Shown: positions 1 to 6,412 of the stretch, piece after piece | How positions within the stretch are numbered: position 1 is the first letter of the stretch | How the letters are laid out: each line of letters begins with the position of its first letter | Assembly (NCBI GenBank): GCA_049437325.1 | Contig: JBMTIM010000067.1 | Span: forward strand, 1-11,641 | Origin: UBA11606 sp049437325 | Lineage (GTDB): Bacteria; Actinomycetota; Acidimicrobiia; Acidimicrobiales; Aldehydirespiratoraceae | Direction of reading: 5' to 3' | Length of the DNA stretch: 11,641 bases | Program-made: the position numbers and the translations under genes | The notes under the pieces: model-generated | Told to the model about the DNA's origin: nothing | Database searches by the model: none | Seen by the model: only the letters and a program-made list of their open reading frames with translations

Positions 1-459
1 CGCAACGTCGTGGTGCAACGCGATCGTGAGGTCTCGCCCCAGGCAGGCTTCGCCGACCGCATCGGACTGCTGTTTCGCGATGAGGTCCGTACCGAGGAGG
101 AGCGGGAGCTGTACAGCAATGCGCTGCGGGAGTTCACGCTCCTCGATGCCCAAATCAACGAAAACGACGTCGCAATCATCAACATGGTCGCCCTCGACGA
201 GGAGGGCTCACCGATCCCGTCCGAGGCCGAAGTGCTTCGCAACGCTGCAGCACAACTGGTGTACACCGCTACGGGGTTCCCCGACGTGATCGCAGTACGT
301 ATTCGGATCGATGGTGAGCGGATCTCGTTACCGACGAGTGAGGGCGACACCGAGGGTGTTGTCGACCGCGACGACTACTTCCAGTACGACCCGAGCTTCG
401 AAGTTCCCACGACGTCCACCCCACCCTCGACCACTGCACAGTCCGACGAGGAGACCTGA
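1..459 (+). CDS. GerMN-domain protein, C-terminal part (5' end outside window)
   Basis: The open frame is already running at base 1, so the N-terminus is missing; a GTG at base 10 is probably internal. About 152 residues are visible. The stretch with AAAQLVYTATGFPDV, then VRIRIDGE and LPTSEG, then a DRDDY motif, matches the second half of a GerMN domain, in which a QLVyT-type helix precedes a V.i.vDG strand. The last 20 or so residues are a Thr/Pro/Ser-rich tail ending SDEET. In actinobacteria GerMN proteins are usually exported or lipid-anchored envelope proteins of uncertain function, so a signal peptide or lipobox would be expected upstream. The gene runs tail to tail into phosphofructokinase with three bases between stop codons, leaving no room for a separate terminator. 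The family call is fairly secure; no specific role can be given. Confidence 0.72.
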   Translation, partial: RNVVVQRDREVSPQAGFADRIGLLFRDEVRTEEERELYSNALREFTLLDAQINENDVAIINMVALDEEGSPIPSEAEVLRNAAAQLVYTATGFPDVIAVRIRIDGERISLPTSEGDTEGVVDRDDYFQYDPSFEVPTTSTPPSTTAQSDEET

Positions 460-462
460 CGC

Positions 463-1512
463 TCAGGCGAAGAAGGAGCGAGCGGCAGCGCGAAGCTCTG
501 GGCTCGTGTACTTGATCTGTGCGATGGCGTCGGCGAGCGCGACCCGAACCATCGAACCGCACTGAAACGCAACCATCGATCCGAAGTCGCCTTCGGCGAG
601 CGCGTCGGCAGCTTCGACTCCGAACCAACTCGACAGCGCCCGGTCGAACGAGGTCGGTGTGCCGCCCCGCTGCACGTGACCGAGCACCGTGACGCGGGTC
701 TCGAAGCCGGTGCGTGCTTCGATCTCGGCGGCGACGACGTTGCCGATTCCACCCAACCGCCGGTGGCCGTATTGATCGACCGGTGGCTCCGGCACCTCGA
801 TCGTGCCCTCGGCCGGTCGGGCCCCCTCGGCAACGACAACGATCGAGGCGAACTTGCCTCGGGCATGGCGGCGGCTCAGTGCTTCGCACACCTCGGCGAT
901 GTCGAAGGGCTCCTCGGGTACCAGGGTCAGCGTGGCGCCACCCGCCATGCCGGCCCATGTCGCGATGTGGCCGACATCTCGGCCCATCACCTCGACGACC
1001 ATCACTCGGTTGTGTGACTCGGCGGTGGTGTGGAGACGATCGATGGCATCGGTGGCGATCTGGACCGCAGTGTCGAACCCGAAGGTTCGTTCGGTCAGCC
1101 CGACATCGTTGTCGATCGTCTTGGGCACACCCACCAACCGAATGCCGCTCAGGTGCATCTCGTGGGCGCACGACAGGCTTCCTTCGCCTCCGATCACCAC
1201 AAGAGCATCGAGCTTTCGGCGTTCCATGGTTTCATGCACCATGTCCATGCCACCCTCGTGCATGAACGGGGTATGGCGACTGGTGCCGATGATGGTGCCG
1301 CCACGCGGCAAGATGCCACGGCAACCCTCGACTGTCAGTTCTTCCATCGAGTCGTCGAGCAGGCCCTTGAATCCATCGTGAATGCCGAAGGTTTGCCAGC
1401 CGTGCTGCCACTCCGCCTTGCGCACGACGCCGCGGATGACGGCGTTCAGACCGGGGCAGTCTCCCCCACTGGTCAGTACACCAATCCTCTTGATGTCGGG
1501 GGAAACAGACAC
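463..1512 (-). CDS. pfkA: 6-phosphofructokinase, group III type, probably ATP-dependent
   Basis: Phosphorylates fructose 6-phosphate to fructose 1,6-bisphosphate, the committed step of glycolysis, in the cytoplasm. The 349-residue product has the phosphoryl-donor loop GGDCPGLNAV (residues 16-25), GGTIIGTSR (71-79), IGGEGS (107-112), PKTIDND (130-136, with the catalytic Asp pair 134/136), FGFDTA and VEVMGRDVG (173-181). In this superfamily Gly at position 111 (GGEGS) goes with ATP use, whereas pyrophosphate enzymes carry Asp there. Lys131 in PKTIDND is typical of the actinobacterial group III enzymes. I chose the GTG at 1512 because the protein then begins just before the first strand (IKRIGVLTSGG) and a TAGGGT hexamer lies 7 bases upstream. 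An in-frame ATG at 1620 would add 36 residues lying under glpK and is unlikely. Divergent from glpK. Confidence 0.95.
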   Translation of the reverse strand: MSVSPDIKRIGVLTSGGDCPGLNAVIRGVVRKAEWQHGWQTFGIHDGFKGLLDDSMEELTVEGCRGILPRGGTIIGTSRHTPFMHEGGMDMVHETMERRKLDALVVIGGEGSLSCAHEMHLSGIRLVGVPKTIDNDVGLTERTFGFDTAVQIATDAIDRLHTTAESHNRVMVVEVMGRDVGHIATWAGMAGGATLTLVPEEPFDIAEVCEALSRRHARGKFASIVVVAEGARPAEGTIEVPEPPVDQYGHRRLGGIGNVVAAEIEARTGFETRVTVLGHVQRGGTPTSFDRALSSWFGVEAADALAEGDFGSMVAFQCGSMVRVALADAIAQIKYTSPELRAAARSFFA

Positions 1513-1514
1513 CC

Positions 1515-1526
1515 GTAGGACCCTAC
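1515..1526. repeat. Short inverted repeat in the pfk/glpK intergenic region
   Basis: GTAGG-AC-CCTAC is a perfect 5-base inverted repeat. It covers the proposed pfk -10 hexamer and lies just upstream of the pfk GTG. It could be a small operator, but it may simply be a by-product of the -10 sequence. No known regulator consensus is recognised. Confidence 0.3.
1520..1525 (-). promoter_or_regulatory. Candidate -10 element of pfkA (leaderless mRNA)
   Basis: On the minus strand the hexamer TAGGGT (TANNNT pattern) is followed by 7 bases and then the GTG start codon. Transcription would begin at or within a base or two of the start codon, giving a leaderless message. This fits the absence of a clear Shine-Dalgarno sequence. 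No good -35 is visible. Confidence 0.5.
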
Positions 1527-1550
1527 CGGCGATGCTCGAAGACGGACGGC

Positions 1551-1556
1551 TATGGT
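1551..1556 (+). promoter_or_regulatory. Candidate -10 element of glpK (leaderless mRNA)
   Basis: TATGGT (TANNNT) is followed by 8 bases and then the ATG at 1565, the start that gives a standard glycerol kinase N-terminus. No Shine-Dalgarno sequence is visible. This placement supports the 1565 start over the in-frame ATG at 1532. Confidence 0.5.
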
Positions 1557-1564
1557 CGGCCGCT

Positions 1565-3046
1565 ATGGGAATCGTGATAGCAATCGATGCAGGGACGACC
1601 GGGGTCCGCTCCTTCGCCATCGACGAGTCCGGGACCCCACTCGGATTCGCCTACCGAGAATTCACCCAGCACTTCCCCCAGCCTGGGTGGGTCGAACACG
1701 ACGCCGAAGAGATCTGGCAGGCGGTTCTTGCAACCCTTGCCGAGGTCAGAGCCACGATCGACGAACCGATCGCTGCGATCGGGATCACCGACCAGCGAGA
1801 GACCGTCGTGATGTGGGATCGACGATCCGGCACGCCCCGGCACCGGGCGATTGTCTGGCAGGACCGTCGCACTGCGGCGCGCTGCGAGGAACTGCACGAC
1901 GCTGGCCATCTCGACATGGTTCGTCGCACAACCGGCCTCGTCCTCGATCCCTACTTCTCGGGAACCAAGGTCGAGTGGATGCTCACAACGGGAGGTGTCG
2001 AGGTCGACGACGACCTGGCGTTCGGCACAGTCGATTCGTGGATTGTGTGGAAGCTGACCGGTGGTGTGCACATCACCGACACCACCAACGCGAGCCGTAC
2101 CTTGCTCTACGACATCGGCGAGCTTCGATGGAGCGACGAGATGTGCGACCTACTCGGTGTGCCGATGTCGATCCTTCCCGAAGTTCGGCCGTCGTCGGAG
2201 CGCTACGGCGTCACGACCGATGGGCTGCCAGTCCCCGCCGGTACGCCGATTTCGGGTATCGCCGGCGATCAACAGGCTGCGCTCTTCGGCCAAGCCTGTT
2301 TCGAGCCCGGGCAGGCCAAGAACACCTACGGCACGGGGTCCTTCGTCCTCATGAACGTGGGCCAGGTCTGTCCCGATCCGGTCGAGGGTCTTCTCACCAC
2401 CGTGGCATGGACCCTCGACGTCGACGGTGCATGGCAGACGAGCTACGCCTACGAAGGCGCCATCTTCGTCACCGGTGCTGCGATCCAGTGGTTGCGCGAC
2501 GGGTTGGGAATCATCGATGACGCGTCGGAGACCGGCCCCCTGGCGACGTCCGTTGCCGACACCGGCGGCGTGGTCTTCGTTCCGGCGATGGCCGGCCTCG
2601 GTTCGCCGTACTGGGATCCGCGGGCCCGCGGCACCATTGTCGGGATCACCCGCGGTACCGGCCGGGCCGAACTCACCCGGGCGACCGTCGAGGCGATGGC
2701 GTACCAGACCCGCGACGTGGTCGACGCCATGGCTGCTGCCAGTGGAACGGGCGTCCGCGATCTCCGCGTCGACGGTGGTGCGTCGGTGATGGACTTCCTT
2801 CTCCAGTTCCAGGCAGATCAACTCGGTGTTCCGGTGATCCGGTCCAAGGTCGCGGAGACGACAGCACTCGGTGCGGCGTATCTGGCGGGGTTGGCCGAAG
2901 GCGTCTGGGACTCCCCTGCCGACGTCACCGCCAATTGGGCGGCCGACGGCGAATTCGTACCCACGTCCGAGCGAGGCGGGGCAGATGCCGACTATGCCCG
3001 CTGGCAGCGTGCGGTGGAACGGTCACGCCACTGGGACGCGGACTAG
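1565..3046 (+). CDS. glpK: Glycerol kinase
   Basis: Phosphorylates glycerol with ATP to sn-glycerol 3-phosphate, for glycolysis and lipid synthesis. The FGGY-family product is 493 residues (E. coli GlpK 502). Visible landmarks are the phosphate loop IAIDAGTTGVRS (5-16), the substrate residues in GITDQRET (73-80) and DPYFSGTK (128-135), FGTVDSWIVWKLTGG (153-167), GIAGDQQAALFG (231-242, catalytic Asp235), AKNTYGTGSF (251-260) and DGGASVMDFLLQFQAD (403-418). The E. coli fructose 1,6-bisphosphate site (GGTR, Arg236) is not conserved: the aligned segment reads PAGTP with Gly226 at the Arg position. The phosphorylatable His of firmicute enzymes is also not seen in this segment. Start chosen at 1565, where the protein begins MGIVIAIDAG. 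The stop overlaps that of alaC. Divergent from pfk, so glycerol entry and upper glycolysis are neighbours. Confidence 0.97.
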   Translation: MGIVIAIDAGTTGVRSFAIDESGTPLGFAYREFTQHFPQPGWVEHDAEEIWQAVLATLAEVRATIDEPIAAIGITDQRETVVMWDRRSGTPRHRAIVWQDRRTAARCEELHDAGHLDMVRRTTGLVLDPYFSGTKVEWMLTTGGVEVDDDLAFGTVDSWIVWKLTGGVHITDTTNASRTLLYDIGELRWSDEMCDLLGVPMSILPEVRPSSERYGVTTDGLPVPAGTPISGIAGDQQAALFGQACFEPGQAKNTYGTGSFVLMNVGQVCPDPVEGLLTTVAWTLDVDGAWQTSYAYEGAIFVTGAAIQWLRDGLGIIDDASETGPLATSVADTGGVVFVPAMAGLGSPYWDPRARGTIVGITRGTGRAELTRATVEAMAYQTRDVVDAMAAASGTGVRDLRVDGGASVMDFLLQFQADQLGVPVIRSKVAETTALGAAYLAGLAEGVWDSPADVTANWAADGEFVPTSERGGADADYARWQRAVERSRHWDAD

Positions 3047-4224
3047 GCCTCGAGCAGAGGCAGCGCGTCGCGGAGATTGCGGATCGCCTGGGCGATCCGT
3101 TGCTCGTTCTCGATGAGCGCGAAGCGAACATGGCCCTCCCCTCCGGGGCCGAACCCCACACCGGGCGACAGGGCGACGTTTGCGTCCGTGACGAGCATCG
3201 ACGCGAAGTCGACGGAACCCATGTGGCGGTACTCGGGTGGGATCGGCGCCCACGTGAACATCGTCCCCCTCGGGGGTTCGACGTGCCATCCGATGCGGTG
3301 GAGCCCATCGATCAGCGCGTTTCGTCTCGCTTCGTAGACGGCACAGGCATGCGCCGGGTAGTCGAGTGCCTCGTTCATGGTGACCGTCGCTGCGATCTGA
3401 ATCGGCTGGAAGGTCCCGTAGTCGAGATACGACTTCATTTTGGTCAGCGCAGCCACCACCTCGCGATTCCCGGCCATGAAGGCGACCCGCCAACCTGCCA
3501 TCGAGAACGACTTGGTCATCGAGTACAACTCGACGGCAACCTCCTTGGCTCCATCGGCTTGCAGGATCGACGGTGGTGCATAGCCGTCGAAACCGAGGTC
3601 GGCGTAGGCGAGATCGTGCACGACCACGACCTCCTGCTCACGGGCGAAGTCGACCACCCGCTGCATGAAATCGGCGTCGACACAGGTGGTCGTGGGATTG
3701 TGGGGAAACGAGAGCAGGATCACTCGAGGCCGCGGCCACGAGTACGTGAAGCGATCTTTCATCGCCTCGAAGAACGTGTCTTGATCTTCACTGAGCGGAA
3801 TCTCACGCACGTTCGCGCCAGCGAAGATCGGGGCGAAGATGTGGATCGGGTACGAAGGCGCTGGCACGAGCACGCTGTCGCCGCTCTGGCACAGGACCCA
3901 CATCAGGTGTGAAAGGCCTTCCTTGGCGCCGATGGTGTTGATGACCTCGGTGTCAGGGTCGAGGTCGACGTCGAAGCGGCGCTTGTACAGGTCGGCGAAC
4001 GCCTGCCGAAGCTTGGGAAGGCCCTTGCTCGACGAGTAGCGATGGTTGCGAGGGTTCCGGGCAGCTTCGACGAGTTTTTCCACGGCGATGTCGGGAGATG
4101 GCAGATCAGGGTTGCCGAATCCGAGGTCGATGACGTCTTCGCCGGCTCGACGCGCTTGCACCTTCAGCGAGTCGATGATGGTGAAGACATAGGGAGGGAG
4201 TCCAGTGATCCGCCGAAATTCCAT
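3043..4224 (-). CDS. alaC: AlaC-like PLP-dependent alanine/pyruvate aminotransferase
   Basis: A class I/II (fold type I) aminotransferase of 393 residues, strongly resembling E. coli AlaC (YfdZ). It probably interconverts glutamate plus pyruvate with 2-oxoglutarate plus alanine in the cytoplasm. Visible features are LPPYVF at the N-terminus (9-14), GFGNPDLPSP (35-44), HRYSSSKGLPKLR (61-73), IGAKEGLSHL (98-107), SYPIH (124-128), FPHNPTTTCV (173-182, Asn176), VVHDLAYADLGFDG (201-214, Asp204 contacting the PLP ring nitrogen), SMTKSFSMAGWR (235-246, Schiff-base Lys238), DYGTFQPIQ (268-276) and HVRFALIEN (365-373, carboxylate-binding Arg367). Length and motif order are complete. The ATG at 4224 gives the standard family N-terminus. 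LL-diaminopimelate aminotransferase is a related alternative, but the LPPYVF, DYGTFQPIQ and HDLAYAD signatures favour AlaC. The stop sits inside the CTAG shared with glpK. Confidence 0.9.
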   Translation of the reverse strand: MEFRRITGLPPYVFTIIDSLKVQARRAGEDVIDLGFGNPDLPSPDIAVEKLVEAARNPRNHRYSSSKGLPKLRQAFADLYKRRFDVDLDPDTEVINTIGAKEGLSHLMWVLCQSGDSVLVPAPSYPIHIFAPIFAGANVREIPLSEDQDTFFEAMKDRFTYSWPRPRVILLSFPHNPTTTCVDADFMQRVVDFAREQEVVVVHDLAYADLGFDGYAPPSILQADGAKEVAVELYSMTKSFSMAGWRVAFMAGNREVVAALTKMKSYLDYGTFQPIQIAATVTMNEALDYPAHACAVYEARRNALIDGLHRIGWHVEPPRGTMFTWAPIPPEYRHMGSVDFASMLVTDANVALSPGVGFGPGGEGHVRFALIENEQRIAQAIRNLRDALPLLEA

Positions 4225-4230
4225 ACGCCG

Positions 4231-4236
4231 AGGCTA
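4231..4236 (-). promoter_or_regulatory. Candidate -10 element of alaC (leaderless mRNA)
   Basis: Minus-strand TAGCCT (TANNNT) is followed by 6 bases and the alaC ATG. There is no Shine-Dalgarno sequence, which agrees with leaderless initiation. The 115-base gap between alaC and the SRPBCC gene otherwise holds only two small hairpins. Confidence 0.45.
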
Positions 4237-4257
4237 CTGAGAAGGCCGCAACGATCT

Positions 4258-4274
4258 CGGCAAAAAGCTTGCCG
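4258..4274 (-). terminator. Small hairpin between SRPBCC gene and alaC
   Basis: Perfect 6-base arms CGGCAA/TTGCCG around a 5-base loop. It lies downstream of the minus-strand cluster and upstream of the alaC -10. On the minus strand the T run falls in the loop and 3' arm, not after the stem, so this is a weak terminator candidate at best. Confidence 0.25.
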
Positions 4275-4329
4275 TGTTGTCGATGGGTCCTGATGCCAGC
4301 ATCCGTGTGAGGGAGCACGGTGTGCCCGC

Positions 4330-4350
4330 CCGGCGACGCTCAAGCGCCGG
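4330..4350 (-). terminator. GC-rich hairpin spanning the stop codon of the SRPBCC gene
   Basis: CCGGCG and CGCCGG form a perfect 6-base GC stem with a 9-base loop that contains the TGA stop codon of the SRPBCC gene. No T tract follows. It may help end or stabilise the message of the minus-strand cluster, but a Rho-independent terminator cannot be claimed. Confidence 0.25.
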
Positions 4351-4789
4351 ACTCCACGTAGGCGGTGAAGTCGTTGACTGCAGTTCGCACAATGCGGGCC
4401 TCGGCCCGCCGTTTGACGAAGCCGGGTAGCGGCACGGAGAGGTCGACGGCGAGGTGGTACACGATTTCGGTCGACGACGGGTCGGACGACACCGGCAAGA
4501 ACTCGTACTCGCCGTCGAGGCGACGCGCAATGTCACCGCTCTGGAGCCGCCACGCAAGCCGGCTCGGATTCGAACCGTAGAAGTAGCGCAGCGTGTAGGT
4601 CGTGGATCGGCCCATGGCTGCCGCTCGGAACTCCACATCGACGGCACGACCCTCGTCGTCTCGAGAGAGGACGCGCGCCATCTTGATGTCGGAAGCCCAA
4701 TCGGGGTAGCGCTCGAAGTCGATCGCAGCCGCGAAACACGCCTGCGGAGAGGCGGCAATGGTCGTACGAACGGTGGCCTGATCAACCAT
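4340..4789 (-). CDS. SRPBCC-fold (polyketide cyclase/dehydrase-like) protein
   Basis: A 149-residue START/SRPBCC-superfamily protein, expected to form a helix-grip fold with a hydrophobic ligand cavity. Supporting motifs are the N-terminal strand VRTTIAASPQACFAAAIDFERYPDW (residues 7-31, the usual strand, helix and YP.W turn) and, near the C-terminus, VDLSVPLPGFVKRRAE followed by a long helix. The C-terminal motif resembles M. tuberculosis Rv2185c (VDLAVP...LKRKAE, from memory), which also lies close to pimB. The ligand is unknown. The ATG at 4789 is 16 bases from the upstream membrane-protein stop, so both could be on one transcript, but a TAGTGT hexamer 6 bases upstream suggests its own leaderless promoter too. 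Enzymatic cyclase activity should not be assumed from the family name. Confidence 0.85.
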   Translation of the reverse strand: MVDQATVRTTIAASPQACFAAAIDFERYPDWASDIKMARVLSRDDEGRAVDVEFRAAAMGRSTTYTLRYFYGSNPSRLAWRLQSGDIARRLDGEYEFLPVSSDPSSTEIVYHLAVDLSVPLPGFVKRRAEARIVRTAVNDFTAYVESGA

Positions 4790-4795
4790 GGAAGG

Positions 4796-4801
4796 ACACT
4801 A
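4796..4801 (-). promoter_or_regulatory. Candidate -10 element of the SRPBCC gene
   Basis: Minus-strand TAGTGT is followed by 6 bases and the ATG at 4789. The upstream sequence next to the start (CCTTCC on the minus strand) is the opposite of a Shine-Dalgarno. A leaderless internal start is plausible even though the gene also follows others closely. Confidence 0.4.
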
Positions 4802-4805
4802 ACAA

Positions 4806-5267
4806 CTAGGTCTCGGTATCGGTGTCAATCGGCCGATCGGTGGGTTCGAACTCACCGTGACGAGCCGCCCACAGGCCCATCAGCCCGATACCGAGAATGG
4901 GCACGAGCGTTCCGAACGCCAGTGAGGTGAATGGCCGAATCGATGCCGAGACGATCCCGACGACGACCTGCAGCACCAGCGCGCCGAGGAGGTGTTGTCG
5001 AACCGATCGGGGTGAGCTTCCCATGCCGAGATACAGACCACCCACGCCGATCGCATCGACGCGACTGCGCCGAACGGCAACTGCGAACGCCCACAGCATC
5101 GGGACGATGCCGACGGCAAAGAGGACCAGCGCAACGACGACTGCGGGCCAACGCAACCAATCCGGCCCGATGACCGCCGCAACCGCAGTGATGGTGAACA
5201 CGGCGGTCGCCTGCCACGAAAACCGGATGAGGCCGGTTCCCGGGCTCGGCAGGTCGAGGAAGCTCAC
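4806..5267 (-). CDS. Four-helix integral membrane protein, function unknown
   Basis: The 153-residue product has four hydrophobic segments at about residues 17-35, 40-64, 92-110 and 115-135, and an acidic tail ending PTDRPIDTDTET. The basic stretch RRSRVD (66-71) after helix 2 and SPRSVRQH (85-92) before helix 3 suggest a cytoplasmic loop. I recognise no enzymatic motif. The GTG start at 5267 overlaps the TGA of the pimB-like gene as GTGA, so the two are translationally coupled and probably work together at the membrane. M. tuberculosis Rv2186c sits in the equivalent place, but I cannot verify homology by eye. The coding assignment is supported by frame continuity, the overlap and coherent transmembrane segments. 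Confidence 0.75.
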   Translation of the reverse strand: MSFLDLPSPGTGLIRFSWQATAVFTITAVAAVIGPDWLRWPAVVVALVLFAVGIVPMLWAFAVAVRRSRVDAIGVGGLYLGMGSSPRSVRQHLLGALVLQVVVGIVSASIRPFTSLAFGTLVPILGIGLMGLWAARHGEFEPTDRPIDTDTET

Positions 5268-6400
5268 GGTGCTGTCACCATCGCGTCGATCGCGGCACCA
5301 AGCCGACCTGCGAGCACGCCGTAGTCGAAGTCGCTCACCGCTCGCGCCCGAGAAGCCGCAGCCATCGTCGCTCGGCGAGTCGGATCGCGCAGCAGCGCTG
5401 CGATCGCCCCGGCGGCGAGAGCGGGGTCGCTCGGGTGTTCGACAACAAGGCCGGACGTGTCGTCCTCGACCGCTTCATGCGCCCCACCACTGCGCCCGGC
5501 AACCTGCGGAACACCGGCCGCAGCCGCCTCGACGAAAACGATGCCGAACCCTTCCTGCTCGAGTCCTCCCCACCGAGAACGACACAGCATTGCGAACACG
5601 TCACCGGCCCCGTACAACTCGACGAGTTCGTCGTCGGGGAGACGACCGACCAGTTGCACCGGTGCACCGGTGTTGTCGATCAGACCCTGGAGACGGCCGC
5701 TGTCACGTCCCGCCCCTGCAATCACGACGGCCAAGTCGGGGAATTCCTCGACGAGGATCGCACTGGCCGCGATCAGCGTGTCCATCCCTTTTCGGGGTAC
5801 GAGCCGAGACACCGACGTGATCATCGGTTGGTCGGGGGCGATGCCGTAACGCGACCGAGCAACAGCTCGGTCGGCGGCGTCGAGCGGTGCAAATCGGTCG
5901 GCATCGACGCCGGGAGGCACGATCGTGCACGGCGGCAACGGTCGCCCAAGGCTTCGTTCGCCCTCGGCAGCCGGGTACCCACCGGCAGCGATGACCCCGC
6001 TCGCACCGGCCAGCACACGATTGAGGAGTTGACGGGTGCCGGGGATTCTGCCGGGGATCGTGACCTCGGCTCCGTGGAGGACGACACCGTAGGGAACATC
6101 GAGATGGGGCCCGATCAAGCCGACGGGCACGGCCGGATCGAGAATCACCACCTCGGCCTCGTACTGGGCGATCAGGCGATTCACCCGTCGAACCAGCATC
6201 GGTTGCGGCAACAACCACGGCTCGGGGCTGCGGACGATGGTGTGGTCTTGCGAAGCATCGAAGGCCTCGGCACCAGGGTGAGGCGTGGTGTGAACGATCA
6301 CCTCGTCGGCGGGGAGTCGACGCCACAGTTCCCAGAGGTAGTTCTGGATGCCACCGATCTTCGGCGGATAGTCGTTCGTGACGAGCAGGTGCCGGACCAC
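5264..6400 (-). CDS. pimB: GT4 mannosyltransferase, PimB'-like (GDP-mannose, phosphatidylinositol mannoside synthesis)
   Basis: A 378-residue GT-B fold glycosyltransferase (Mtb PimB' 385). The likely reaction moves mannose from GDP-mannose to O6 of the inositol of phosphatidylinositol monomannoside, giving the dimannoside, at the cytoplasmic face of the membrane. Motifs: HLLVTNDYPPKIGGIQNYL (4-22, glycine-rich acceptor loop), VVLHGAEV (106-113), IVPPGVDADRF (160-170), SVSRLVPRKGMDTLI (196-210, donor phosphate contacts Arg199 and Lys204) and the EX7E motif Glu283 to Glu291 in EGFGIVFVE, followed by AAAAGVPQVAG. These closely match remembered PimB' (LVTNDFPPRRGGIQSYL, SRLVPRKGQDTL, EGLGIVFLEASAAGVP). 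The exact acceptor is inferred; another GT4 mannosyl- or glucosyltransferase is possible. GTG start, 9 bases after queG. Coupled downstream to a membrane protein by a GTGA overlap. Confidence 0.82.
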   Translation of the reverse strand: MVRHLLVTNDYPPKIGGIQNYLWELWRRLPADEVIVHTTPHPGAEAFDASQDHTIVRSPEPWLLPQPMLVRRVNRLIAQYEAEVVILDPAVPVGLIGPHLDVPYGVVLHGAEVTIPGRIPGTRQLLNRVLAGASGVIAAGGYPAAEGERSLGRPLPPCTIVPPGVDADRFAPLDAADRAVARSRYGIAPDQPMITSVSRLVPRKGMDTLIAASAILVEEFPDLAVVIAGAGRDSGRLQGLIDNTGAPVQLVGRLPDDELVELYGAGDVFAMLCRSRWGGLEQEGFGIVFVEAAAAGVPQVAGRSGGAHEAVEDDTSGLVVEHPSDPALAAGAIAALLRDPTRRATMAAASRARAVSDFDYGVLAGRLGAAIDAMVTAP

Positions 6401-6406
6401 GGCCTG

Positions 6407-6412
6407 ACCCTA
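6407..6412 (-). promoter_or_regulatory. Possible internal -10 for pimB overlapping the queG stop
   Basis: Minus-strand TAGGGT, whose TAG is the queG stop codon, is followed by 6 bases and the pimB GTG. The same bases could act as a weak Shine-Dalgarno (AGGG), so whether this is a promoter, a ribosome site or neither is open. Confidence 0.3.

Noticed and set aside
1532..1564. Earlier glpK start at the ATG at 1532
   Set aside because: It would add 11 non-family residues before MGIVIAIDAG and would place the TATGGT hexamer inside the gene. It is not fully excluded.
1513..1620. N-terminal extension of phosphofructokinase to an ATG at 1620
   Set aside because: The extra 36 residues match nothing in the family, overlap the start of glpK and would bury both promoters; the GTG at 1512 gives the normal N-terminus.
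2935..3912. A 325-codon open frame on the plus strand opposite alaC, and similar long frames opposite pfk, pimB, queG and the nuclease gene
   Set aside because: They are antisense to genes with clear family motifs, are rich in Arg/Pro/His as expected from GC-rich shadow frames, and show no recognisable domain.
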